A DNA stretch of 64,000 bases, taken from Microbacterium sp. MF43 (lineage in GTDB: Bacteria; Actinomycetota; Actinomycetes; Actinomycetales; Microbacteriaceae). Positions 35,622 through 43,591 of this stretch are shown one piece after another. The notes below the pieces were generated by a model that worked only from the letters and a program-made list of their open reading frames with translations, ran no database searches and was not told the DNA's origin. A program made the position numbers and the translations under genes. Location of the stretch: NCBI RefSeq assembly GCF_012847295.1, contig NZ_JABBDY010000002.1, positions 620,001 through 684,000 on the forward strand, in the 5' to 3' direction. Position 1 is the first letter of the stretch. Each line of letters opens with the position of its first letter.

Positions 35622-36014
35622 ATGATCGAGACGATGCACGGACTGCCCGACGACGTCCTCGGATTCCGCGCCGTCGGCGCGGTCGAGGCCTCCGATTACG
35701 AGAGCGTCCTCGATCCTGCGATCGAAGCCGCCGTCGAGGCCGGCCGCAAGGTGAACCTCGTCTTCGTCCTCGGCGACGAGTTCGAGCGCTATTCGCTCGG
35801 CGCGATGTGGCAGGACGTCAAGCTGGAGGGGAAGCCTGCGAGCGTCTGGGGACGCATCGCACTGGTCACCGACCACGGGATCATCGGCGAGATCGTGCAC
35901 GGCCTGTCCTTCCTCCTTCCCGGTGACGTGCGCATCTTCGCCGTCTCGGCGATCGACGATGCGGTCGCGTGGGCGGCGGCTGGACCCCACGCAGACGACG
36001 CCCCGGCGTCGTGA
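35622..36014 (+). CDS. STAS/SpoIIAA-like domain protein (DUF3478 type)
   Basis: A 130-residue soluble protein with the SpoIIAA-like fold seen in DUF3478 proteins. It has LPDDVLGFRAVGAVEASDYESVLDPAIEAAVEAG, then KVNLVFVLGDEFERYSLGAMWQDVKL and RIALVTDHGIIGEIVHGLSFLLPGDVRIFAVSAIDDAVAWAA. The alternation of strands and helices matches the family throughout. A role in lipid or small-ligand binding is only inferred. ATG with CAGGAT 6 nt upstream. Confidence 0.82.
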   Translation: MIETMHGLPDDVLGFRAVGAVEASDYESVLDPAIEAAVEAGRKVNLVFVLGDEFERYSLGAMWQDVKLEGKPASVWGRIALVTDHGIIGEIVHGLSFLLPGDVRIFAVSAIDDAVAWAAAGPHADDAPAS

Positions 36015-36096
36015 GAGTGTCGGAGGTCGGGGACACACTGGGAAATGCCACGCGGCCGGGCGCGGCATCCGATTCCATCCCCTCCTGGAGTGCACC

Positions 36097-36513
36097 ATGC
36101 CCAGCCTCAACCCCTACCTCTCGTTCAGGACCAACGCCCGCGATGCGATGACCTTCTACCAGGGCGTCTTCGGCGGCGACCTCGACATCTCGACGTTCGG
36201 GCAGTTCGAGGGCATGGTCGACGATCCGTCCGAGAGCGACCTGGTGATGCACGCGCAGCTCACGACGCCCGAGGGCTTCGTGCTGATGGGCGCCGACACC
36301 CCCGGTCGAATGGAGTACCGCGCGCCGGCGGGCATCTCGGTGTCGGTCAGCGGAGACGATGAGGCAGCGCTCGATCGCTACTGGAACGGGCTCGCCGACG
36401 GCGGCACGATCGTCATGCCGTTCGACACCCCGCCGTGGGGCGGCCGCTTCGGCATGCTGACCGATCGGTTCGGGATCGACTGGATGATCGCGCTCAACGC
36501 CGCGCAAGGATGA
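36097..36513 (+). CDS. VOC-family protein, PhnB/glyoxalase-like
   Basis: A 138-residue vicinal-oxygen-chelate protein. The PhnB-like start NPYLSFRTNARDAMTFYQGVFGGDLDISTFGQF is clear, followed by MHAQLTTPEGFVLMGADTP and the closing WGGRFGMLTDRFGIDWMI. Such proteins bind metal across a betaalphabetabetabeta repeat and often act in antibiotic or toxin modification, but many are uncharacterised. CTGGAG 6 nt upstream of the ATG at 36097 supports the start. Confidence 0.85.
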   Translation: MPSLNPYLSFRTNARDAMTFYQGVFGGDLDISTFGQFEGMVDDPSESDLVMHAQLTTPEGFVLMGADTPGRMEYRAPAGISVSVSGDDEAALDRYWNGLADGGTIVMPFDTPPWGGRFGMLTDRFGIDWMIALNAAQG

Positions 36514-36554
36514 GCGTGCACAGTCCGCGGTCAGGCTCGCCCTAGGCTGTGCGC

Positions 36555-36779
36555 ATGACCACACCTCGCAAACGCTGGACGCGCGGCCACTCGGGCTGGG
36601 CCTTCGGCACGGCCCTCATCTTCACGCTCGGTATCGTGTTCGGCCTGATCTGGGGCCAGCTGCTCGTAGGCCTCTTCCTCGCGTTCGCCGTCTCGATCGG
36701 CTGGCTCATCGCGTACGAGTCGTGGCGCGGTCGCAACGTCGGCCTGGAGAATCGCGACGACAACGGAGCGCAGCTGTAG
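36555..36779 (+). CDS. Small membrane protein with two hydrophobic segments
   Basis: A 74-residue protein with a basic start (TTPRKRWTRGHSGWAFG), two membrane helices (about 17-34 and 37-54) and a charged C-terminus (SWRGRNVGLENRDDNG). No family is recognised with confidence. The ATG at 36555 has TAGGCT 6 nt upstream; a GTG 6 bp earlier falls inside this spacer. Confidence 0.7.
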   Translation: MTTPRKRWTRGHSGWAFGTALIFTLGIVFGLIWGQLLVGLFLAFAVSIGWLIAYESWRGRNVGLENRDDNGAQL

Positions 36780-36840
36780 CGGCATCCGTCTACCGCGGCC
36801 GGCTCGCGCGTCGTATCGTGTGCGCCAGGAGGTGATCCGC

Positions 36841-37026
36841 ATGCGAGCGAACGTCGGGGATCGCGTCATCATCCACGGACGGATCGTGGGCGCCGCCGAG
36901 CGTGCCGGCGAGGTCGTCGAGGTCCGCGGCGAGGGCGACAACCCGCTTCTCGTCGTGCGATACGACGACGGCCACGAGACGATCCTCTCGCCGGGGAGCG
37001 ACTGCGAGATCCGCCACGAGGGCTGA
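36841..37026 (+). CDS. DUF1918 domain protein
   Basis: A 61-residue protein of the actinobacterial DUF1918 family, an SH3-like beta barrel: MRANVGDRVIIHGRIVG then RAGEVVEVRG, LLVVRYDDGHETILSPGSDCEI. Function unknown; homologs are often near stress or DNA-binding genes. It has a textbook AGGAGGTGA ribosome site 6 nt before the ATG and a TATCGT promoter element further upstream, so unlike most singletons here it has a leadered mRNA. Confidence 0.92.
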   Translation: MRANVGDRVIIHGRIVGAAERAGEVVEVRGEGDNPLLVVRYDDGHETILSPGSDCEIRHEG

Positions 37027-37092
37027 CCGTCCCCGGGCACGGTGACCAGGGCCCGGACACGGCCGCCCGGGCACGGTGCAACAGTGCAGTGC

Positions 37093-37196
37093 CACGGTGG
37101 GGCGACACGGTGGGGCGGCACGGTGCGGTGCCGCATTGTTGTGCCGCCGGTGCGGTGCCGCCGGTGCGGTGCCGCCGGTGGGGTGCCGCCGGCGCG
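37093..37196. repeat. GC-rich tandem repeats (13- and 14-bp units)
   Basis: Three copies of a CACGGTGGGGCGG-like 13-mer (37093-37131) are followed, after a short gap, by four copies of GTGCCGCCGGTGCG (37141-37196, 12-14 of 14 bases matching). They fill the gap between the DUF1918 stop and the convergent peptidase stop. Repeats are partly self-complementary and might terminate transcription. Confidence 0.75.
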
Positions 37197-37202
37197 GCAG
37201 CC

Positions 37203-39338
37203 CTATCCGAGCAGCTCCGGTCGGGTCGGCGTCTCGCCGAGCACGTGCTCGGCGAGGAACGCGAAGACCGTCTCGTACCAGATGACCGCGTGCTGGGGCT
37301 TGAGGATCCAGTGGTTCTCGTCGGGGAAGTACAGGAAGCGATGGGGCATCCGGCCGTCTCCGTCGGCGTGGTGTTCGGCGAGCTCCGACCACAGTCGCAG
37401 GCCTTCGCCGATCGGAACCCGGTAGTCCTTGTCGCCGTGGATGACGAGCAGGGGCGAGCGGATGTCGCGCACGAACTGATGCGGAGAGTGCTCCGTCATC
37501 GCATCGAGCGTGAAGATCCGCTGCCAGTACTCGGAGCTGTCCGTCGTGCCGGCGAACTGGTCGAGCGCCCACAGGCTCGCGTGGGTGACGATCGCGCGGA
37601 ACCGGTCGGTGTGCCCGGCGATCCAGTTGGCCATGTAGCCGCCGAAGGATCCGCCCATCGCGGCCGTCCGGGACTCGTCGATGTCGGCGCGCTGCTCCAC
37701 CGCGTCCGTGATCGACAGCAGATCGGTGTAGGGCTTGCCGCCCCAGCTGTTCCAGCCGCGCGCGATGAAGTCCAGGCCGTAACCGGTCGACAGGGCGGGA
37801 TCGGGGAGCAGCACCGCGTAGCCGCGGGCGACCGCGAGCAGCGGAGCCCACCGCCAGCTCCACGCGTTCCAGCTGCTGAGCGGCCCGCCGTGGATCCACA
37901 GCAGCAGCGGGGCCGGTGCCTCGGCCGACGCGCCCTCCGGCAGGAGAAGCCAGCCGCGCACGCGAGCGCCGTCCTCCGCCGTGGTCTCCACCTCGGTGAT
38001 CGAGCCCGGGGCTGCCGGTGACGGCGCCGGCGTCGCGATCGGGGTGATCGAGCCATCCCGCGCGATGTGCACCGGATGCGGGGGGACGACCCACGACGAG
38101 CGGAGGGCGACGAGGTCTCCGGTGCCGCGTGCGACGACGACGTTGGCATAGGTGAAGTCGTCGTCGGTCAGCCGCTGCGGCGTTCCCCCATCGAGCGGAA
38201 GCCGGAAGACGGGCCCCCGCCCGTTGTCGTCTGCCGTCGCGATGAGCGCAGTGTCGTCGGCGTCGAACTGCAGCGACGAGGCCCAGCGATCCCACGCGGC
38301 GGCGATGCGACGCGCGTCGGTGCCGTCCGTGTTGGCGATCCAGACCTCGTGATCGGTGGGCGCGGCCGGGGTGCTCTTGAGGGTGCGCAGGAACGCGATG
38401 CGGGCGCCGTCGTGGCTGACGGCGGGCATCTCGAAATCGACGTCCACCTCGTCGAACAGGGTCGTCCGACCGCCGGTCGCCGTGTCGATCGCGACGATCG
38501 TGCGCCGGCCGCCACGCTGCTCGCGGTGCTCGATCGAGGCGAAGAGGGTCGCGCCGTCGGGCGTCAGCGCCGCAGCGACATGGTCGACGGACCGTCCGGG
38601 CTTCGGCGTGAGGTCGCGTGGTCGCGGGAGCGTGGCGGGGTACGGCTTCTCGTCGGAGTCGTCCTCAGCGGCGGCCGTCGCACCGGCGGCGTCGGCCGCG
38701 GCATCCGCTCGACTCTCATCCTCTGCTTCCGACTCCGCAGCGACGGCCGCGAGCGTGTCATCCAGCGCGTCCGTGTCGAGGGCCAGGAGGTGCAGCTCGG
38801 CCGGACCGAGGTCATGGTCCCAGAACCGCACCGGGTACGTCTCGTGGAGGATCGCCGAGACCTTCTTCTCCTTGCGCCGCGCACGAAGCGCGGCGTCGGC
38901 TTCGATCGTGTCGGCCGCGGGCAGGAACGAAGCGGTGAGCACCACGCGATCGGATGCCTCGGCCGTCGCCGCGATGCCGTCGACGCCTCCCGACAGCCGT
39001 GTCACGGGGCGGGCCTCGCCGCCTGCTGCGGGCAGGAGCCACAGCTGACCGGACTCGTCGTCGGCGTCGCCGTCGATGTCGGGGCGCGCCGAGACGAACA
39101 GGAGGTCGCCGTTCGGGGTGAACGCCGCGCCGGTCTCCCCCTTCGCCGAGCGCGTGAGACGCCGGGGAGCGCCGCCTCCTGTCGCCGGGACGCTCCACAG
39201 CGACCGCTCGTAACCGGTCCCGTCCTTCTTGAGGGCCGCGACGGTCAGAACGGCCGTCGCGGCGTCGGGGGACAGCGCGAGCGCCTCTACCCGGGGAAGC
39301 GCGATGAAGTCGTCGAGGGAATCGAAGGGGGTCGCCAT
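37203..39338 (-). CDS. S9-family serine peptidase (acylaminoacyl-peptidase-like)
   Basis: A 711-residue prolyl-oligopeptidase-family enzyme. The N-terminal two-thirds form a WD40/TolB-like beta-propeller with repeated DG.A.AF-type strands and an acidic Ala/Asp insertion near residue 210. The C-terminal hydrolase has WIHGGPLSSWN, nucleophile GGSFGGYM near 562, acid HGDKDYRVP near 636 and His in DENHWILKP near 675. No signal peptide is visible, so it is likely cytosolic and acts on short peptides. ATG at 39338 with TAGCGT 6 nt upstream. Confidence 0.92.
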   Translation of the reverse strand: MATPFDSLDDFIALPRVEALALSPDAATAVLTVAALKKDGTGYERSLWSVPATGGGAPRRLTRSAKGETGAAFTPNGDLLFVSARPDIDGDADDESGQLWLLPAAGGEARPVTRLSGGVDGIAATAEASDRVVLTASFLPAADTIEADAALRARRKEKKVSAILHETYPVRFWDHDLGPAELHLLALDTDALDDTLAAVAAESEAEDESRADAAADAAGATAAAEDDSDEKPYPATLPRPRDLTPKPGRSVDHVAAALTPDGATLFASIEHREQRGGRRTIVAIDTATGGRTTLFDEVDVDFEMPAVSHDGARIAFLRTLKSTPAAPTDHEVWIANTDGTDARRIAAAWDRWASSLQFDADDTALIATADDNGRGPVFRLPLDGGTPQRLTDDDFTYANVVVARGTGDLVALRSSWVVPPHPVHIARDGSITPIATPAPSPAAPGSITEVETTAEDGARVRGWLLLPEGASAEAPAPLLLWIHGGPLSSWNAWSWRWAPLLAVARGYAVLLPDPALSTGYGLDFIARGWNSWGGKPYTDLLSITDAVEQRADIDESRTAAMGGSFGGYMANWIAGHTDRFRAIVTHASLWALDQFAGTTDSSEYWQRIFTLDAMTEHSPHQFVRDIRSPLLVIHGDKDYRVPIGEGLRLWSELAEHHADGDGRMPHRFLYFPDENHWILKPQHAVIWYETVFAFLAEHVLGETPTRPELLG

Positions 39339-39347
39339 GCTTCCACG

Positions 39348-40232
39348 CTAACCCCGCCAGAGGGTGAGCTTGTCAGGGTTCCGCACGATGTAGACGTTCG
39401 TGACGCGCTCCCCCGAGACCGCGAGGGAGATCACGGCGTCCGCCTGTCCGTCGACCGTGACGAGGAACGCCAGTCCGTCGCCCGTCATCGTCGGCTGGAC
39501 CTGAGCCGACGGCAGCAGGTGCGGCAGGCCCAGGAGGAACCGGGCGACCCGGTCGGCGCCGAACACCGGCCGGCGCGCTGCCGACACGCGGCCGCCGCCG
39601 TCGGCCGTGAGGACCACGTCCGGATCGAGCACGGCGACGAGGGCCGCGAGGTCGCCGGTGGCCGTGGCGGCGGCGAATGCCCGCGCGACGGCGTCGTGCT
39701 GCTCGCGCGTCGCCGCTCCGGCACGGCGTTCGCGCACGCGGCGGCGGGCCTGCGAGGCGAGCTGGCGCGCGGCATCCGGTGTCCGTCCCACCGCCGCGGC
39801 GATCTCGGCGAACGGCACGCCGAACACGTCGTGCAGCACGAATGCCACCCGCTCGGCCGGGGTGAGGGATTCGAGCACGACGAGCAGCGCGGTGGACACC
39901 GAGTCGTCGAGCGTCACACGGTCCAGCGGGTCGCGGGTGACGGATGCCGCGATCTCCGACTGCCCCGGGACCGGCTCGGGGAGCCATTCCCCCACGTACC
40001 GCTCACGGCGGGCGCGGGCCGAACCGAGCATGTCGAGGCAGACCCGGCTCGCCACCCGCGTGAGCCACGCTCCCGGGTTGGCGATGGCGTCTCGCTCGGG
40101 CTCGGTCAGCCGGTACCAGCGCACATAGGTCTCCTGCACGGCGTCCTCGGCGTCGGCCACCGTGCCGAGCATGCGATACGCCAGCGCGAGCAGGCTCCGT
40201 CGCTCGCTCTCGAGCACGTCCACCTCGGGCAT
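39348..40232 (-). CDS. ECF41-type RNA polymerase sigma factor with SnoaL-like C-terminal domain
   Basis: A 294-residue ECF sigma factor. Region 2 (LALAYRMLGTVADAEDAVQETYVRWYR) and region 4 (LTPAERVAFVLHDVFGVPFAEIAAAVGRTPDAARQLASQARRRV) are clear. The features of group ECF41 are all present: WLPEP (83-87) in the linker, DGGGR in the C-terminal SnoaL-like domain, and NPDKL near the end (285-289). In this group the C-terminal extension replaces an anti-sigma factor (established). GGAGGAG upstream supports ATG 40232. The divergent NmrA-like gene is the expected target, and the intergenic dyad fits two back-to-back ECF41 promoters. Confidence 0.92.
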   Translation of the reverse strand: MPEVDVLESERRSLLALAYRMLGTVADAEDAVQETYVRWYRLTEPERDAIANPGAWLTRVASRVCLDMLGSARARRERYVGEWLPEPVPGQSEIAASVTRDPLDRVTLDDSVSTALLVVLESLTPAERVAFVLHDVFGVPFAEIAAAVGRTPDAARQLASQARRRVRERRAGAATREQHDAVARAFAAATATGDLAALVAVLDPDVVLTADGGGRVSAARRPVFGADRVARFLLGLPHLLPSAQVQPTMTGDGLAFLVTVDGQADAVISLAVSGERVTNVYIVRNPDKLTLWRG

Positions 40233-40253
40233 CCGCTCCTCCTTCACCCACGT

Positions 40254-40314
40254 CGACACCGCAGCCCGCGAGAATGTGAGCGCTTCCCTCACATTCTGGC
40301 GGGCTGCGTCGTCG
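40254..40314. promoter_or_regulatory. Symmetric divergent ECF41-type promoters within a large inverted repeat
   Basis: Arms 40261-40280 and 40288-40307 match at 19 of 20 positions around a 7-bp spacer and extend to 27 bp with two more mismatches. Rightward, CTCACA (40288-40293), 16 nt, then CGTC (40310-40313) resembles the ECF41 promoter (TGTCACA, 16 nt, CGTC; family knowledge). Leftward, CTCACA, 16 nt, TGTC (ending 40255) is the mirror copy. The sigma gene and its neighbour would both be targets, giving autoregulation. Confidence 0.65.
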
Positions 40315-40353
40315 GATGTTCGGAGCGGATCGACCGCCCAGGAAGGACCCACC

Positions 40354-41094
40354 ATGAAGATCGCTGTCGCCGGAGGAACCGGAACCGTCGGGCGCCCGAC
40401 CGTCGAGGCCGTCCGAGCCGCGGGCCACGAGGCCGTCGTCCTGAGCCGCGCCGAGGGGGTCGACCTGGTCGCCGGCTCCGGGATCGATGCCGCGCTGGCC
40501 GGAGTCGACGCCGTGATCGACACGGCGAACGTGTCCACGCTGTCGGCGGCCGACGCCACCGCGTTCTTCACGACCGCGACCGGGAATCTGATCTCCGCCG
40601 CACATCGCGCCGGAGTCGGGCACGTGGTGCTGCTGTCGATCGTCGGCATCGATCGCATCCCGTACGACTACTACGCGGGCAAGGTCGCGCAGGAGCGGGT
40701 CGTCGAGGCATCCGCCGTCCCGTGGACGATCGTGCGGGCGACCCAGTTCCACGAGTTCGCCGCGCAGCTGTACCAGCGCGCCAAGGTGGGGCCGCTGCAC
40801 ATCGCCCCGCGAGCGCGCGTGCAGCCGATCGCTGCCGCGGAGGTCGGCGCGCACCTCGCCGGCGTCGCCGCGGGCCCCGCGCAGGGACGAGCCCGCGACA
40901 TCGGAGGCCCACGCGAGGAACGGCTGGATGAGATGGTGCGCGCCTATGCGCGCCACCAGGGGCGACGCGGATGGATCCCGTCGGTGAGCCTGCCCGGCGC
41001 GCAGATGAAGGGGATGCGCGCGGGTGACGCACTCCCGGGCCCCGACGCCGTCCTGGGCACCGAGACGTTCGCGGAGTGGCTCGCACGCAGCTGA
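40354..41094 (+). CDS. NAD(P)-binding NmrA-like oxidoreductase/epimerase
   Basis: A 246-residue atypical SDR with NmrA-type fold. The Rossmann loop AGGTGTVGRPTVEA is at 5-18, followed by VDAVIDTANVST, HVVLLSIVGIDRIPYDYYAGK (with a YxxxK-like YYAGK) and VPWTIVRATQFHEFA, the usual extended-SDR pattern. It faces the ECF41 sigma gene across a symmetric promoter region. ECF41 genes typically control a neighbouring oxidoreductase, epimerase or carboxymuconolactone decarboxylase, so this gene fits that role. Substrate unknown. GGAAGGACC precedes the ATG. Confidence 0.88.
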   Translation: MKIAVAGGTGTVGRPTVEAVRAAGHEAVVLSRAEGVDLVAGSGIDAALAGVDAVIDTANVSTLSAADATAFFTTATGNLISAAHRAGVGHVVLLSIVGIDRIPYDYYAGKVAQERVVEASAVPWTIVRATQFHEFAAQLYQRAKVGPLHIAPRARVQPIAAAEVGAHLAGVAAGPAQGRARDIGGPREERLDEMVRAYARHQGRRGWIPSVSLPGAQMKGMRAGDALPGPDAVLGTETFAEWLARS

Positions 41095-41112
41095 GCTCGT
41101 GGAGCGCGCCGG

Positions 41113-41946
41113 TTACATCTCCTCGTGCGTCTCGGGGTCGCCGCCCCACAGGCGTCCGCGCTCCAGGCTCGAGATGGCTTCGACCTGATCCTCGGTGAGC
41201 TCGAAGTCGAAGATGTCGGCATTCTCGCGCTGACGGTCGGAATCGGCCGACTTCGGGATCGGGGTGCTGCCCAGCTGGACGTGCCAGCGCAGCACGAGCT
41301 GCGTGGGTGTGACGTCGTGCACGACGGCGAGCTCCTGGAGCAGCTGCTCGGTCAGCAGTTCGCTGCGGCGTGCGAGCGGGCTCCAGCTCTCGGTGCGGAT
41401 GCCGTGCTCGGCGTGGAAGGCCCGCAAGGCGGCCTGGGGGAAGTACGGGTGGAGTTCGACCTGGTTCACGGCGGGTACGACTCCGGTCGCGTCGACGAGC
41501 TCGGTCAGCATGGCCTCGGTGAAGTTCGAGACTCCGATCGATCGAACCAGACCGCGATCGCGCGCCTCGATCATGCCGCGCCACGTGTCGACGTACTTGC
41601 CGACGCTGGGGTTCGGCCAGTGGATGAGCTGCAGGTCGATGCGATCCAGCCCGAGCATGCCGAGCGATCCCTGGATGCTGTCGATCGCCTGTTCGTATCC
41701 GTGATGACGGCCGGGGATCTTCGAGGTGACGAGCAGCTCGTCACGGTCGAGCCCGCTGCGCCGAACCGCTTCGCCGACCTCGCGCTCGTTCTCGTAGTTG
41801 ACCGCCGTATCGAGGAGCCGGTAGCCGGTCTCGATCGCCGAGACGATCGCCGCCGTGCCCTCCTCTCCGCGCAGGTTGTAGGTGCCCAGGCCCACTTCGG
41901 GGAAGGCGGTGCCGTCGTTGAGCGTCACGCTGGGGATCGAGATCAT
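41113..41946 (-). CDS. Aldo/keto reductase
   Basis: A 277-residue NADPH-dependent TIM-barrel reductase of the AKR5/2,5-diketo-gluconate reductase type. The catalytic tetrad is visible: D46 in YRLLDTA, Y51 in NYENE, K76 in LLVTSKIPG and H109 in LIHWP. SIGVSNFTEAMLTEL and the C-terminal PIPKSADSDRQREN cofactor-binding motif are standard. The ATG at 41946 follows CAGGAT by 6 nt (leaderless type). It is convergent with the NmrA-like gene. Confidence 0.93.
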   Translation of the reverse strand: MISIPSVTLNDGTAFPEVGLGTYNLRGEEGTAAIVSAIETGYRLLDTAVNYENEREVGEAVRRSGLDRDELLVTSKIPGRHHGYEQAIDSIQGSLGMLGLDRIDLQLIHWPNPSVGKYVDTWRGMIEARDRGLVRSIGVSNFTEAMLTELVDATGVVPAVNQVELHPYFPQAALRAFHAEHGIRTESWSPLARRSELLTEQLLQELAVVHDVTPTQLVLRWHVQLGSTPIPKSADSDRQRENADIFDFELTEDQVEAISSLERGRLWGGDPETHEEM

Positions 41947-42040
41947 GTCTCCATCCTGGCGTGAGCGGGGCGGCCGCGGGCGCTCAGCGCGGAGGTCACG
42001 CCCTGTGGGCGAACGTCGGCGGACGTCGGTGCCGGCGCGC

Positions 42041-43471
42041 TCAGGTGGTGGGCGAGGAGCGGGCGGGAGCCGAGGCATCCGTCCCCTCATCCTCGGTGTG
42101 CAGGGACGGCGGCGCCGACGCATAGGCGTCGGAGAGCTGACGGTACGGCTTCGATGCGAACGCCAGGAGCACGACGATCAGCAGCAGGAGGCTCGCGCCG
42201 AGGAACGCCAGCGCGATCCCGCGAGCCTCACCCGGACCGAGCAGCCACCCGAGCGACTCCTGCCCGGCAGGAGAGTCCATGAACGGGATGATCCAGAACT
42301 GCGCGAGCGGGCCGATGATGAACGCCGAGACGGGCGCGGCGGCCGACTCGACGCTCGCGGCGAACCCGAACACGCGACCCTGCTTCTCGAAGGGCACGAC
42401 CCGCTGCACGATGGTCTGCTCGGATGCCTCGGCGATCGGCATGAGCGCCATGAAGATCAGGATGCCGAGAGCGTAAAGCCACCACCACTCGCGGATCGCG
42501 AAGGTCATCCCGAGCAGCGCGACGCCGACGTTGACGAGCAGCAGGGTGCGGACGGGGTTCTTGCCGAGGCCGAACTTGGCGACCAGACCGCCGCCGATGA
42601 TGAAGCCGATGCTCGTCACTCCGAGCACGATGCCCCAGACCTCGACCGAGAAGAGCGTCAGGCCGTACGGGTCCATGAGCGCCATGAACACTCCGCCGAC
42701 CAGATTGTTGAAGGTGGCGAACAGGATGAGCGCGAGCAGCCCGGGAACGGCCATGACCGCCGGGATCACGCCCTTGAATCCGAAGCCCGCGGGTGCGGCG
42801 CCCTCGACGTGCGCGACACCGCGCTCGGGGATCGGCACGAACAGGAGGTGCAGCAGAGCCAGCGCCGTGGCGACGATGGCGATGACGACCGTCCACCCCA
42901 TGCCGAGGAGTCCCACCGAGAGCCCGGAGAACACGCTCGTCACCATGAAGGCGATGCCCTGAACCGCCCCGACAAGACCGTTCGCCTTGTCGCGCCGGTC
43001 GGAGGGCACAAGCAGGGTCACCGTCGTCGACAGCGCGATGTTCCGGAGATTCTCGACCACCCCGCCGATCAGGATCACCCCGGCGAACACCCAGAACCAG
43101 GGGCCGCCCCAGTCGATGAGCACGCTCTCCGGGAAAGAGAGATACACCGCTCCCGCGAGGAGGTACGTCGACAGCGTCACGACGCTCGAGAGCACCATGA
43201 CGGCCTTCTTCTTCATGCGATCGACGATCACGCCGAAGACGACGCCGAACACCGCGACGAGGAGCATGTACGACCCGCCGATGATCGCCGTGGCCAGGAC
43301 CGACTCCGTCTTGAGGTATGCCCAGAAGGTCAGGGCGAACCACAGGAAGCTCGACGTGACGTTCGCGAGCGCCGTGTTGGCCAGCACGTGGTGGAAGGCG
43401 CGCACCGTGCGCGGTCCGGGCGTGTACTGCAGCGACTCGTCGATCGGCGGAGCGGGCGTCGGCTGACTCAT
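42041..43471 (-). CDS. Major facilitator superfamily exporter
   Basis: A 476-residue MFS permease with about twelve membrane helices and a basic loop RMKKKAVM after the second, the usual MFS motif-A position. A long cytoplasmic loop with PSDRRDKANGLVG precedes helix 5, and the C-terminus is hydrophilic. The pattern of a drug-efflux-like MFS and the divergent TetR-family regulator 120 bp away suggest an inducible exporter. Substrate unknown. AGAGAGAAG lies just upstream of the ATG. Confidence 0.9.
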   Translation of the reverse strand: MSQPTPAPPIDESLQYTPGPRTVRAFHHVLANTALANVTSSFLWFALTFWAYLKTESVLATAIIGGSYMLLVAVFGVVFGVIVDRMKKKAVMVLSSVVTLSTYLLAGAVYLSFPESVLIDWGGPWFWVFAGVILIGGVVENLRNIALSTTVTLLVPSDRRDKANGLVGAVQGIAFMVTSVFSGLSVGLLGMGWTVVIAIVATALALLHLLFVPIPERGVAHVEGAAPAGFGFKGVIPAVMAVPGLLALILFATFNNLVGGVFMALMDPYGLTLFSVEVWGIVLGVTSIGFIIGGGLVAKFGLGKNPVRTLLLVNVGVALLGMTFAIREWWWLYALGILIFMALMPIAEASEQTIVQRVVPFEKQGRVFGFAASVESAAAPVSAFIIGPLAQFWIIPFMDSPAGQESLGWLLGPGEARGIALAFLGASLLLLIVVLLAFASKPYRQLSDAYASAPPSLHTEDEGTDASAPARSSPTT

Positions 43472-43537
43472 CGGACTTCTCTCTGGTGGGGGCGTGTGTG
43501 CGGACGGCGAGGGATCAGGACGGCGTTACGCTCGATG

Positions 43538-43578
43538 TGGACACCGTGTACATTGATGTTGACACCGTACACATTCGA
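43538..43578. promoter_or_regulatory. 21-bp-spaced direct repeats in TetR/MFS divergent promoter
   Basis: GACACCGT-2bp-ACATT occurs at 43540-43554 and 43561-43575, 21 bp apart (two helical turns). The second copy overlaps a consensus TTGACA (43559-43564). A TGTAC/GTACA inverted pair spans the two copies. Likely operator for the TetR protein encoded 17 bp downstream. Confidence 0.55.
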
Positions 43579-43591
43579 GCGAGGCGGTGCA

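Noticed and set aside
37093-37196. Repeat array considered as a CRISPR
   Set aside because: Units are 13-14 bp and adjoin directly, with no unique spacers and no cas genes nearby.
41882-43590. Plus-strand open frame running through the MFS gene into the TetR gene
   Set aside because: Only the part from 43592 shows protein-family conservation; the rest is antisense to a clear MFS transporter.
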